DNA of 26,343 nt. It comes from Gracilariopsis chorda (lineage: Eukaryota; Rhodophyta; Florideophyceae; Gracilariales; Gracilariaceae). Shown here piece after piece: positions 8,218 through 18,154 of this stretch. Below the pieces are notes generated by a model. That model saw only the letters and a program-made list of their open reading frames with translations. It made no database searches and had not been told where the DNA came from. Location of the stretch: positions 1-26,343 of the forward strand of contig NBIV01000725.1 in the NCBI GenBank assembly GCA_003194525.1. Reading direction: 5' to 3'. Position numbers and translations under genes: made by a program. Numbering within the stretch: the first letter of the stretch is position 1; every line of letters begins with the position of its first letter.

Positions 8218-9222
8218 CTAGGCCAGCAGCGTCAGCGCAACTTCTAGCGAAACTACCCTTGATTCATCAATTCCTACACTTGATGCTCTGATGACGAGCG
8301 TTGTGATATTTTCGTCCACTGCAATCACCATTACGTCGGCTCTACTGGCTAGCCTCACCATTGCAGGGCTACCAAAGGCATTTGTCGTTATGAAGAGGAC
8401 GTCAACATTCGCAGCCGTAGTAACTGAAGAATCTACGTCCGTCCGATTGTTGGTAACCAGATGAGGTGCTCGAGAAAGCTCAACAAGCACGCTGGACAAA
8501 ACTGTATAGCCAAGCTCTTCCGCTGCTGACTTTGGTGAAACGCTGTCATCTGCTTGCAGCGGTTGAAGTGGTGGAGAATGCGCACATGTTAGGCGGAACT
8601 CTCGAGTGACAAGATGGCTGATCACTGCTTCTGCACCAGAATTCGCATCAACTGCGTTTCCAGATCGGTAGTTTGCGAGTTGTACATGATCTTCCTCAGA
8701 AAATTGGGAAACAACTGCTATAGCCTGACAGCTATGCTTTTCGAGGTGCTGGACTGAAAGCAACAAAGCCGCTGGATCAGCGGTAGTCCCCCATGAAGCG
8801 CCTCCCTTCGATGACGCTATTTTGACAAATAATTGTCAAAATACGTTGTTGTGCGGTGCGTGATATCCAAGCCTAATGTAGCACGGGCAGCATCTGCGGT
8901 GTATCTATGGCGAAGGATGGTCTCTTCGGGCCTGCCTGAATCAAGTACTATTCTGAGACGATTTGATGTAGATGACACTGGGGCTGGGACCCATTTCTCC
9001 ACAAGCAAATCGATCAAGAGCGTATCCTTCCACGTATAACGCATTGGAGATTGGCCAATACATTAGTGCGCCTTTCAGAACATCCGAGTGAATAATGAGC
9101 GTGTCAGTGACGCGTGGGGGAAGTCTTGCAGCCGGAAGTGAATCGCTAGCGTACCCGCCGATGGCACCCCCAACACCTGTGGGGACTGTGAGCACTGCTG
9201 TATGCTGCGAACACACAACCAA
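8218..9222 (-). pseudogene. DUF3326-family protein (cyanobacterial/plastid lineage), copy 1
   Basis: DUF3326 proteins occur in cyanobacteria and plastid-bearing eukaryotes; their function is unknown. Three consecutive minus-strand pieces give most of the family length. The first has AVLTVPTGVGGAIGGYASD, SLPAARL, LMYWPISNALYVEGYALDRF. The second has NRLRIVLDSG and HRYTADAARATLGLDITHR. The third starts near 8805 with GGASWGTTADPAALLLS, then QAIAVVSQF, GAEAVISHLVTREF, CAHSPPLQPL, SPKSAAEELGYTVLSSVLVE and LSRAPHLV, ending at 8218. One-base shifts separate the pieces near 9000 and 8820; the second sits in an 11-bp inverted repeat. Upstream (9075-9437) a different frame starts MAALLLPRPTRLTCSSQNP, Ser/Arg-rich like a plastid transit peptide, which suggests a third shift. 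This is the best preserved relic in the window. Confidence 0.85.
8818..8843. repeat. Perfect 11-bp inverted repeat, 4-base loop (copy 1)
   Basis: The arms tattttgacaa and ttgtcaaaata flank ataa. It lies exactly where the DUF3326 reading frame shifts, and an identical palindrome is at 25464-25489 in copy 2. Confidence 0.9.
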
Positions 9223-9437
9223 TGCATCTCGACTTCGGACAGAGAGGTGACGCGGGTACTGCTACAACGCTTGAACATTTGTGGCTCGCTTGAACTGTGA
9301 GTTTGCAAAGCCCAGGAATGTGAGAAAAGCACACGATTGAAGTAGGCCGGGGATTCTCTGGGAGCACATCGCGATAACGCTGGATTCTGCGAAGAACACG
9401 TCAGTCTAGTGGGGCGAGGGAGCAGAAGTGCAGCCAC

Positions 9438-11453
9438 CGGTACTTCTGAACACGCTTTTGAAGACTTTCGCTGTTTGAAACGCGACGTAGACAGTGCCTA
9501 CTTTCATACTACATCTGTATCGTGTTTCATCTGCATGTGTTCTGGTTCAGTGATAGAATTAAGGTTGATAGAATGTATTCTATTGACACTCTTTTGTCTT
9601 GAAACATGAGAAAGCTACTTTACCCTGCTGCTAAAGGTTATTGTTCTCGTACAAGCGTTAATCGTAAGAAACCGGATCTTCTCCTCCAACTGGAGGCATG
9701 AAACTCCTCAACTTTTGCACCTTTTTCCCTACCTTCCAGCTAGGGATATCCGCCATTACGTTTGCTTCCCACGTGCTGTATTGTTCTGTCTACAAATAGA
9801 AGAACACATCAAGGAAGGGACGAAAAGGATACGAATTGCGAGCTCCTTAGGCGTCTTTGCTCTGATTTCATGAGGCGGTAGTAGCATATAAATCAGGGAT
9901 TGACACTTACCTTTGCTACAAGACGAGCTTCATCCCTAGCTTGTAAAAATGGAATGATCGCTAAAAAGAATGTTCTTTTTCTCTTGTTGCAAATAAATCC
10001 CTACCAAAGAAAATTGAACATGAATAGAGAGTGGGGTTGGTCAAGTCAGGGTCAGATTGATTGAGACATGTGGAGGTTATTGGACGGATGAAATCACATG
10101 AAATCACACATCTTCGCTTAATGTAAAAAGTACTAATGCAATAGAAGCTGTATGAAATGATCAGCGCGGTTCCGAACAAGAGTGGGCCGGCGGCAGGCCC
10201 GATTGAGGGGGAACATTTCTGGCAATGTTGATAGGAGCATATCCGCCGTTGGGAGCAACCTCCTGTCGTACGGCTCAATGCGGCAGTGGTCTGTGCCGTG
10301 CGTCGATTGCCGTCAGCATGGACTTGCGCACGCAGAAGATGGAGTACAACCGACACAGGCGTAGGATTTAATCACGGGAGGGATTTAATGAAAATAGCGC
10401 TTCGGTGAGCGGCTCAGATGGAAAGCGATCGCGGAGGCACGCGCATTTCTCTACCTGCTTGCAGGACCACCTGGAGAATACGATAATCTAGATGATAGCA
10501 GTGACCCGAGACCCCAAACAAAGCAGAAACCTAAAACTGTGACGACGATAGGAGCAGTCCATCATCATCATAATCATGTTTACATAGCCGTCTAGCTTCT
10601 GCACTGGGTGACACCTTTATCTCTGCTGCCCCATTCGAGAAGAAATCTATCCCTTTGGTGCATAACGGCCGAAACGTTTCAACAAATCGCATGAGTATCG
10701 TGAAAAATGTAAGGTACCATTGATATCGATGTTTCCATGAGAGCAACGAGAGCACTTCAGTGGTCGTTTCGTTTCGAAACTTTCCAGGCGACTAGAGCAT
10801 CATGGTGTGGTCGCCTCGACAAATCGGTCCCTACACGTAGTTGAGAAACGCCGCCGGCGGCGTCATGAGAAGGAGCTAGCAATTCACGGGTAGATGTGTA
10901 GAATTCTACACCCCTGTCTCGTAGGTTTTTTTGTCTTTTTTTCTTAATTGAATCATTGCAACTGTTGTGCAGTGCAATAGCACTGGAGATATGACAGTGA
11001 GGCTACAGCCGCAGGGTTGATCCGCGGTTGATGTGAACAGACGTTCAGATCTTGCTAAGTTCCAAAAGTTTGAACCTGCAATTGTTGCGGCACTTCCTCG
11101 TTGCTTTTGTGAGCACTTTCTTGCGAAGCTGGAGGTTATTGTTATGTCCCTAGCATCCTGTAGGGGCCCTTTTCCGTACAGCGTAAGAGTTCCTCATACT
11201 GCAAGTAGTTGTAGAGGAGAGGAGTGCACGAGCACAAGCTCAACAAACTTAACTTTACGACATAGCTTGAGGTCCAACCACCTCGCGCTCGTGGTTACCG
11301 CCGAATCCTACTACTCAATTTATTCTACCCGTAGAGCATAAAGCGGTTGCCAGCCGATAGGGAAGCAAAGATGAGAATTCTGGGAAGAGCAATACTTCGC
11401 GTGGTGCAATCGGCATCCATTGATAACCTAAGAACACATCTTTCGCCCCAATT
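9438..11453. other. No identifiable gene
   Basis: About 2 kb upstream of the DUF3326 relic and of the Mtr4 relic, which diverge from it. Copy 2 matches it up to 9706 and then leaves the window. Frames of 60-130 codons exist on both strands (for example minus 9961-10356 and plus 11033-11341), but none shows a family motif. AT-rich parts lie around 9620-10150 and 10900-10980, the latter with a T-rich run near 10925-10950. Promoters of the two flanking ancestral genes may have been here, but I cannot point to a specific element. Confidence 0.5.
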
Positions 11454-12640
11454 ATGTCAAATAAGAGAGATAGCACAGGTTTAAACGGGGCCAATCCCCA
11501 TGTTGTTTCGAAGAAACCAAGGCTTGCAGATAAGGACTCGAGCAATGATGTTCACACATGTGAAGAACAAGAGCCAGCATTGGTGTCTTCAAAACTTCCC
11601 TCTACTAGTTCAATGCCACGTTGTATAACATTTCGTGTGGAATCGACGGGAACAACAGGATCGTCTGTTCTGCCCGACAAGCTTGTGCAATCTCCACCAA
11701 TGCTAAAAACATCATGTAAGCATGACATTTTCCTTCGCGGAGACTGCAAAAAAGAATACAACATTTCTGAGCTTAAGATGCCAGAGAAACCGGCGAAGCA
11801 GTATTCCCTTTCACTGATTTCATTTGAGCGGGAAATTGTAAAAGGGGTAGAGCGGAACGAGAGCATTCTGGTTGCAGCACACACGAACGCATTGAAGACA
11901 GCGATAACGGAATACGATGGCACGAAGAGACAACCAAAGGGTAAGGTATACGTCGCCAATCAAAGCCCTCAGCAATCAGAAATATCGAGAACTTGAAGCA
12001 GAATTTAGTGATGTTAGATTGATGACCGGGGAGGCAACGATAACAAGAATACCTCTTGTCTTGCAATGACTACCAAAACTCTCAGAAGCATGCTCTACAG
12101 AGTGATTTAAGTTTTACGTGAGGTCTCTTGAGTTATTTTTGATGCAGTTCACTATATGCGGGACAAAAAAAGAGGGGTCATGTGGGAGGAATCAATCATC
12201 CTTGTTCCGCAAACTGTCAATTTGTACTCCTGAGCGCTACGATTCCAAACGCACGTGAATACTCGGAATAGATTGGCCATTTGAATATCGAACGAACATA
12301 GCGCGAGCATCTCAAAATGCAGTAGCATCTCTGCACGACGAGGATCAGGATTTGCTCCAGACAACACCCATTTTCCAACTGCTGGATCTCGGAATTGACA
12401 TCCATCATTCAGGACCCCTTCCCGTTGTAAATGAGGTTCTTGAAATCTATTTCAGTAAGGGCTATTGAAATGTCTTTTCGCGACAGAGACTTTTGAGATG
12501 GGACTAAACGTGCCAGCCAAAACAGTGCTGTTTACCAGTATCAGGCCGCTTGACGGGTTACAGTTCAGAAAGCCTGCCGGAGGCGAATAGATGCAAATGA
12601 GTGGCCGGGCCGATCGTCGAGGTATTGATAAAGAGGAATC
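11454..12640 (+). pseudogene. MTR4: Mtr4/Ski2-family exosome RNA helicase relic
   Basis: Relic of the DExH RNA helicase that feeds nuclear RNA to the exosome. The motif order is that of Mtr4. A low-complexity N-terminus with VSKKPRL is followed by CKHDIFL, then AKQYSLSLISFEREIV and ERNESILVAAHTNALKT (motif I, where AHTSAGKT is usual, so the Gly before Lys is lost). After a frameshift come [15 protein letters not shown] and LMTGEATI, then [17 protein letters not shown] and [16 protein letters not shown] (motif II DEIH changed to DAVH). [16 protein letters not shown] (motif III) is followed by a TAG where Trp is expected. Roughly 100 residues are then missing before GIDIHHSGPLPVV, then [20 protein letters not shown] and, after TAG 12588-12590, MQMSGRADRRGID (motif VI). 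There are at least four frameshifts and several stops. No later Mtr4 sequence (arch or C-terminal helical domain) is recognised, and no introns are visible. Confidence 0.93.
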
Positions 12641-12944
12641 AGCACTGCATTCTCCAAGGTTGGAAGAAGAGACCATTGCTGAAGTGGTACTGTACAGGTG
12701 AGGTGCAAGCCGGGCAGCAAAGCTATCATTGACATTGTTGAGGACAATGGATCGTGTCCCATACACTGTGACGCTACCCAACGTGTAATACATGCAAACA
12801 TGCGTCGCTGCCTGTAATATATTGTTTCGAGAAAATGAATTTACGTGCACCTTTTTTCGCTGAACTAATGATTATGTACAGCGCTTTATATCCAGCAATA
12901 GAGATTGTTCCTGTTTGAAGTGCGTGACCAACTGTCGCGTGACC
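12641..12944. other. Gap between Mtr4 and RRM relics
   Basis: About 300 bp with no segment I can place. If the Mtr4 relic continued, the arch-domain region would be expected here, but no frame shows its usual residues. A minus-strand frame overlaps but is antisense to both relics. Confidence 0.4.
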
Positions 12945-13483
12945 ATCCCATTCCAAAGATTTCATCAATTCGGTAGGGCCACTGCGGCCAATGAGCTTGT
13001 TGCCGGGCGAGTCGCCGCAGAATTTCACGACTTATACGGCCGAGTGTTCGAGGCAAAGATAGTTGTGCCGCATTCGGAATGGGTGCCTCCGTCATGTAGC
13101 AATGCCTGGCGTGCCACAAAGAAATTCTTCATCGGTAGTTTACCCACCACATGTCGCGAAGCAGACGTTTCGATCTGCATGCCCACTTTACTCGCTTCGG
13201 TGATATCGCAGAATGTCAGGTCATGTACGACCATCAGACTGATAACTGGAGGGGGTTTGGCTTTGTCACGTTTACATCCGAACTAACATTCCACAAAGTG
13301 GTGGATGTAGACCACGAAATCATGCATAAACACGTCAATGTAAAGCGTGCGGAGCCGAAACAAGCGCTTGACGCACGTCTTGGACGCGAGAAAGCAGCTG
13401 CTTTACTGCCCTTTTCTTCTACTCATTCATCCACCTCTTCATTACATGTATCCTCTCAAAAGCAACAGAGTCATATGTCATGA
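12945..13483 (+). pseudogene. Tandem-RRM RNA-binding protein relic (hnRNP A/DAZAP1/Musashi type)
   Basis: Relic of an RNA-binding protein. A first piece, AAEFHDLYGRVFEAKIVV, fits the middle of an RNA recognition motif whose ends are lost. The second motif is nearly complete but split over two frames: TKKFFIGSLPTTC (RNP2) in one frame, then, shifted by one base near 13170, FDLHAHFTRFGDIAECQVMY, DHQTDNWRGFGFVTF (RNP1) and DHEIMHKHVNVKRAEPKQA. The DHE(I)..K.V.VKRAEPKQ ending is characteristic of the second RRM in plant and animal hnRNP A-like proteins. A Ser/Thr/Gln-rich tail follows to a TGA at the end. Without the shift the second domain would read through, but with only half of the first RRM left I call it a pseudogene. 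It lies head-to-tail behind the Mtr4 relic. Confidence 0.85.
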
Positions 13484-14249
13484 AGTTCGTAGAATTTGGA
13501 ATCAAATTTTGCTGCTTCTATCCCGTATGGGTCCTAAGCATTCGCGATTCCAAATACATCTTCTATCCCGCATGCTATTTCGCCTCTTGCTCACACAACT
13601 TTCCAATGGATTTCGCCTTGGTTTGGCGTCCTGTCATGGAAGGCGGGCTCCAGCTGGACCTCTGTTCAACCCTTCTCGTGTTGCGGTTCTGGCAAGCTGT
13701 CAATTCGTTATCACGTCAGTCAAGTGCCGTTCTAAGTCGGACAACGTCCCAAACATCTCAAGCTGGTATGAGATTCTTCACACTAGGAATTTCGTACTCT
13801 CCAGACCTGCTCAATGCGCATACGACGAGGTTTACGCAGTTTCCGCTCCACTCAACCCTCCTGCACTTAATCTTACCAACTTCATACCCGGAACAAGAAC
13901 AGAACAAAAGTTTCATCCATACTCATCTATGGAACGACTTGAGGGTTCGAATCGGTAATTATACCGTGCAGTGTATATTTTCTTTTTCAGCCTCGGGACT
14001 CAATGCCCTCTTTTCGGCTGCACAGAGTTTTGTTGGGCGGGATCAATCTCTTCAATTCTTCTCGTACTTTTGTTCTTTCTATAGAAACATACTATGTTAG
14101 AACTTGTAGTTAGTGCAGCGGTTTGTGTAAAGTGGCGATGTAGTTTGGAAATTTTTGCAGCTTTGGTACATTAGCGAGATCAGGTGCCTTTCGTAAACAA
14201 TTTTTGCTCCGTACCTGTCATCATGTTCAGCAAGAACAAATTGTACATC
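13484..14249. other. No identifiable gene downstream of the RRM relic
   Basis: Two overlapping plus-strand frames of about 200 codons each cross this stretch (ending at 13958 and 14100). They are Ser-, Leu- and Phe-rich without motifs. A third frame has Ser/Pro/Ile/Ala-rich pieces such as AFAIPNTSSIPHAISP, which would suit the low-complexity tail of the RRM protein, but this is a guess. Confidence 0.4.
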
Positions 14250-14475
14250 TTAAGTGAAGTCTAGCACAACTATGATAGAAGCATGGGACCGGTGGAAAGC
14301 AAATTGAGAAACAACGTGAGGGAGGTTAAGGAGTCTAACATAACTTCTGCCACAGCAATACGCAGCTGTTCGTTTTTGCAATGTGCGTTCAATGACTCCC
14401 AGTACTTTTGAGGTTACAAAAAGATCGGGTTCCAATACTACGGATGCACCAAGTAGAAAGACAGAAATGCGGGAT
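14250..14475 (-). pseudogene. Unidentified minus-strand relic
   Basis: A short minus-strand stretch reads RISVFLLGASVVLEPDLFV, then TSKVLGVIERTL. One frame over it continues as NEQLRIAVAEVMLDSLTSLT and LFLNLLS, which looks like the same helical protein after a frameshift. The alternation of hydrophobic and charged residues is protein-like, but I recognise no family. It may be the 3' part of the neighbouring SNARE-like relic or an independent fragment. Confidence 0.3.
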
Positions 14476-14724
14476 CACCCTCTTTCCCTTTACGAATCGT
14501 GAAAGAGACAGCTACCGCTCTCAGTAAAATGCAGCGTGGCATGGAGCTGCAATGAGGATATCGGATTTGCAACTTCTACCCCTCTGTGCGTAAATTTGTT
14601 CACAAACCCCAAATCATAACATTAGTAGTAAGAGTGATGATCGAGTGGAAGAACAAACTGTTATTAAACCAGGCTTATAATACAACAAAGTGCTCAAAAG
14701 CTTCAAAACCCTTCAAAGCTATGA

Positions 14725-15950
14725 GAAGAACCCACCCTTATGTCGTTGATTTAGCGCGTCAGCAGCGGCTAACATATCATATGCATCGTCGGCCATTTGT
14801 TCTGCTCGTCCGGTAGTTCTTTCCATGTTTTTACCTTGTTCATGAATACGGACATGAGTTTCTGAGAACAGATCCTACGCACTCTGTACAGTTCTTGCCT
14901 TTTACTTAACGTGAGAAGACTCCGAATCATTCTTAGAGTTCGCCGCGCTGAAACTGAAAGCAGCGGCTGCGACATAAAAAACGATGTATCGAAAAGCCTG
15001 AAGGAGGAAGCGACACCAGCCTCAAAGACAGCCTAATCCTTCTTCTCTTCGCATGAGTGGGTTTGATATATCGCAGATGCGCTAAACATTTCTTCCAAGT
15101 TACCGGTTGGACCAGTACTGTCATATTCCGTGACGGGAGAACAAACCAATAGAGCACCAGGCTCTGGGACCTTTCCCTTCGGTTGTTGGGCGGGACTCTA
15201 CACTTCATGCCCCTTATCAAAAGAGTTTCGATGCGGATCTTCCTTCGTACGAGTACGTGGTGTGGGCATGTTCGGAGTAATCTGCAGAATGGGTGAAAGT
15301 AGTGAAAGATTGGAGGCGATCTAAAGCTGTTCATCCGGCGGAAGCGCGGTCTGGCTTTCGATTCAAAACGTTGATATTCGTGTTTCAGGCCCATTTGCTG
15401 TTGCACGAGGCGGTAACGTTATTCTTTGTGATCCGCAAAAAAGGCTGCCAAAGACGCTCGCATGGCTTCACTGGCCACCTTTTGATGTTCGGGAGAGCAA
15501 CAAAGCTCAATATTTGTCATGGGGGACGTGGGCGGGGATTAAGTCCGAAGCGGGGGTGCAACCGGTCTTGGAGGCGGTTGTGGCGAGTGTGGTTTTGGCG
15601 GGTCGGTACAACATAATCAGAGTGAGAATCATCTGAACCTTCAGAAGAATCGTATGTAAGATGAATGATGTGTTTGTGATGAGCAGAATACTGAACCGGA
15701 CGCGCTTCAACAATGGGCTCGTCGTGGCTCAGCGTGGTTTGGAGGAACGAGTCGTTTTGTTTCATTGAGAACTGAAGTCATTTGATTCATGATTTGATCC
15801 ATTTGGCTGCGAAGGCGGTCCCTCCTTTGCGCCGGCGTTGGGATTTGAAGGGTCTATAGCAAGCATGTCACATTTGAGATTTTCCCATTATTGACGAAGA
15901 TGTTCGCAACGCTCGAAAGCGACATTGACGGCGTCGGACATGGCGACGAC
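14725..15950 (-). pseudogene. Decayed minus-strand gene ending in a SNARE-like helix
   Basis: Minus-strand pieces, read from high to low coordinates, look like one protein with many stops. They are SDAVNVAFERCEHLRQ and LKCDMLAIDPSNPNAG, then QMDQIMNQMTSVLNETKRLV, then HIIHLTYDSSEGSDDSHSDY, then HQKVASEAMRASLAAFFADH. Next come ITPNMPTPRTRTKEDPHRN, PKGKVPEPGALLVCSPVTEY and NLEEMFSASAIYQTHS, then FSAANSKNDSESSHVK. The end is LFSETHVRIHEQGKNMERT, then GRAEQMADDAYDM. The last part resembles the Qb helix of SNAP25-type SNAREs (..ET...l.EQGeqleRt...md.i..D), proteins of membrane fusion, with a flexible N-terminus before it. The match is by eye, and a coiled-coil protein of another kind is possible. 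At least six stops or shifts rule out function. Confidence 0.4.
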
Positions 15951-16577
15951 GGTAAGTTGCGTTTAGTGTGAGAGAGGGGGCAGGAGGGAGAAAAAAGGAA
16001 AAGGGAGTGCGCTTGTAGAGTGACGAGAACAGAAGTGAAGGTCAGTTCCAGAAAAGCGGTTGCGGGTCGCGCGGACGAGGTTGCTGTGCTAGCGCGCTCG
16101 TCAGCTGTGTATCTTCTTCCATACAACGCGCGTGTGACGTGGCCTGAGGTGCGGTGCAGGCTACCGTTGCGATGCCACCACGTTTCCCGCCACGTGACAG
16201 GTGGGGCGCGGTTGCACAACAAAATCTCAGCACGTCGCGCTCAACAAAGAATCTTCTTGGAAGATGCATCGGACGCGCAGCGTCACCAGCAGCACGCCGT
16301 CCACTGCGCCAGCATCACCATCGCCGTCTTCACTTTGCCTACCCAGAGCTCATAGGCAAATCTGAATTCCTGACCCTCCGTGTCTCTATTCCTCGCCCAC
16401 ACCCTCAGCCTGATGAGGCACAGACGGAGTCCTACTCCCGCTCGCCGCCTTCCTTACCGCGTCTTCACAACCGCCTGTGCCACCGCCCTCTCCCTGCAAT
16501 GCGCTGTAGCCACCCTGGCACAAGAGCGACCCTAGTCCCCTCCCGCAATATGCGCACTGGGCCGCGACCGAATCGCC
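15951..16577. other. No identifiable gene upstream of the PGM2 relic
   Basis: About 630 bp between the divergent starts of the SNARE-like relic (-) and the PGM2 relic (+), so it should hold both ancestral promoters. Plus-strand frames are Arg/Pro/His-rich without motifs. Short palindromic pieces such as cacgtg occur around 16180-16200, but I cannot assign a factor. Confidence 0.4.
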
Positions 16578-18154
16578 ATGGATCCGGATCCGACAACACG
16601 TCAACAAGTGAACTAAATGCTCTCCCACTGCCTATGCTCCCCCGCGGAGCCATCCCGTCTGCCTGTCGCCCTCGACCAAACCCACCGTCTTCGATTCGGT
16701 ACAGAGGGCTTACACGCAGCCGTCGGGCCAGGATATGACCGTCTCAATTGTCTAGTCCTTTCTGCGGCGCAGGCGCTGGCAAGGATCTCCAATCCTATTT
16801 CGCGCGTCTTTGTCGTCAGTCATAACACCAAAACGGATTCCACAAAGTTTGCGGTGCTCATTGCAGACGTTTTTTAGGATCCATGGAGCGCAAGACCAGC
16901 TTTTCTCCAGACCGTTTCCCACGCCATCTATCGCCTTGGCAGTACGAAGCCTTCAAGCTGTGCTGAGTTTGTGCGTTACAGCCAGTCATAACCCGTCACA
17001 GGACAACTGGCTCAAAGTTTTCTGGAGCGACGGCATTCAAATTCGACCTGATGTGTAGAGCACCTCAAACACTGCTCACGCCCTTGTAAAACAAGTACGC
17101 CATATCTGACCATGATGACCACCACCTAATCACCAAATTACTGAACAGTACTTTTCGGCGATTACCTGCTTTATATAAGCTTCTGCTTGATGTCAGTCCT
17201 CCACGCATGGTATAAACCGCTTGACACGGCGTCGGCACCCCGTTAATCGCCGAAATCTTTCGACGCTTTCAACTTCCACGTTCGTACCGGTTGAGGAACA
17301 ATATAAACCAGACCCAGCCTTCCCAACGCTACCGTTTCCCAATCCAGAGGAAAACGGTGCTCTGGACCTTGACGTTGAAACTTCAAAACGATGCAATGCT
17401 CCATTGTGGTTGCGAATGATCCTGATGCCGGTCTCTAGGGGCTGCCGAAATTTCAGCCCATAGGTCGCTGTGTATATTCACTGGTTATGAAATCGCACTG
17501 TTGCTGGCTGATTACTTTGACCAACCACATACACGATGATCTTACGCAATGTGCTGTCGTCGCCAGAACAGCTTCTTTCAATGTTCTCGCCTGTATGGGC
17601 AAAAAGAAAGGTTTCGTCTTCAGGGAAGCATTCACGGGATTCATGTAGATCAACAAGGTAACCTTGGACCTTGAAGAAGAGAGAAAGACGCCCAATTTGG
17701 CCAATGAAGAAGCATTCGGCTATAATATCACAAGAAACATCGTTTTTGTGATAAAGACTGTTTTGCTGCGGCCATGATGGCCCAGCTGATAGTCATTATA
17801 TACGAAGAGAAGAATGCGATAGGCGAGCGCCTACAATAGTTGCTTATGGAGTGCGGTATTAATTTGTCCAGCAACGGTTGTTACCGTTTGACTGACTCTT
17901 GAACTAAGGCATTAGAAATATTCGACTCGGCCAGGGAAAAAGGACTACCCAATAAACTCGGCAGTGCTGTAGTGAAGTCTGTCTGGGATCTGACGTATGG
18001 CAGGGAGACAGCTGAGCCAAGTAGCAAAGCTCTCCTACCAGCAGATACCTCTTCAAAATTCTTGACTTTTAGGTGCGCGAAGACAAACAGCGATGACGAA
18101 GATTGTACTCTCATTATTCATTCGCGCGGAAGCGGTACTGGTAAGTTCACTTAG
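16578..18154 (+). pseudogene. PGM2-type phosphoglucomutase/phosphopentomutase, near full length, copy 2
   Basis: Almost the whole enzyme can be followed in order. MDPDPTTRQQV is followed by a TAA, then RLRFGTEGLHAAVGPGYDRL then NCLVLSAAQALARI. After a frameshift come LFSRPFPTPSIALAVRSLQA and CVTASHNPSQDN, which keeps the catalytic Ser loop, then KVFWSDGIQI. Next is HGVGTPLIAEIFRRFQLP, preceded by TAA and TGA where family Tyr and Met stand. Then FVPVEEQYKPDPAFPTLPF, NPEENGALDLDVET and, shifted, SIVVANDPDAG (metal loop DPDADR, with the second Asp lost). Then MGKKKGFVFREAFTGF, NEEAFGYNIT, a DKD piece, AAAMMAQLIVIIYEEKNAIGE and the C-terminal domain. Compared with copy 1, the tail has an extra TAG and Tyr/Phe to Cys/Leu changes. 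Several frameshifts and stops are present. The relic crosses the start of the duplicated block at 17775, so the same gene very probably continues to the left of base 1. Confidence 0.92.

Larger units (their letters stand above)
1..9706 (+). repeat. Long direct duplication, copy 1
   Basis: This block reappears in the same order and orientation starting at 17775. The offset between copies is 17,774 bp at the first bases, 17,749 near base 635, 17,748 from about 1126 to 2102, 17,727 near 2875, 18,254 near 4163 and 16,637 at the end. The steps reflect small deletions in copy 2, a minisatellite expansion in copy 2, and a 1.69-kb segment found only in copy 1. The left edge is the window edge and the right edge is set only by where copy 2 runs out, so true ends are unknown. 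A tandem array with a period near 17.8 kb is the simplest reading. Two dispersed segmental duplicates or joined haplotypes in the assembly are alternatives. Confidence 0.95.

Noticed and set aside
10190..10370. Plus-strand piece LGATSCRTAQCGSGL resembling proton-ATPase subunit c (LGAAYGTAKSG.G)
   Set aside because: Only about 12 positions are comparable, the surrounding residues do not fit the hydrophobic helices, and no second half is found.
13930..13960. ggttcgaatc, a tRNA T-loop-like sequence
   Set aside because: The flanking bases do not form a T stem and no D or anticodon arm precedes it.
13347..14100. Two overlapping ~205-codon plus-strand ORFs
   Set aside because: Low complexity, no motif, and both start inside the RRM relic in other frames; length alone is not convincing.
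16154..16738. 194-codon plus-strand Arg/Pro-rich ORF
   Set aside because: It overlaps the start of the PGM2 relic in another frame and shows no motif of its own.
11454..17460. Short introns explaining the frame changes in Mtr4, RRM and PGM2
   Set aside because: Homology usually resumes within a few bases in a new frame, leaving no room for introns, and in-frame stops occur inside conserved blocks.
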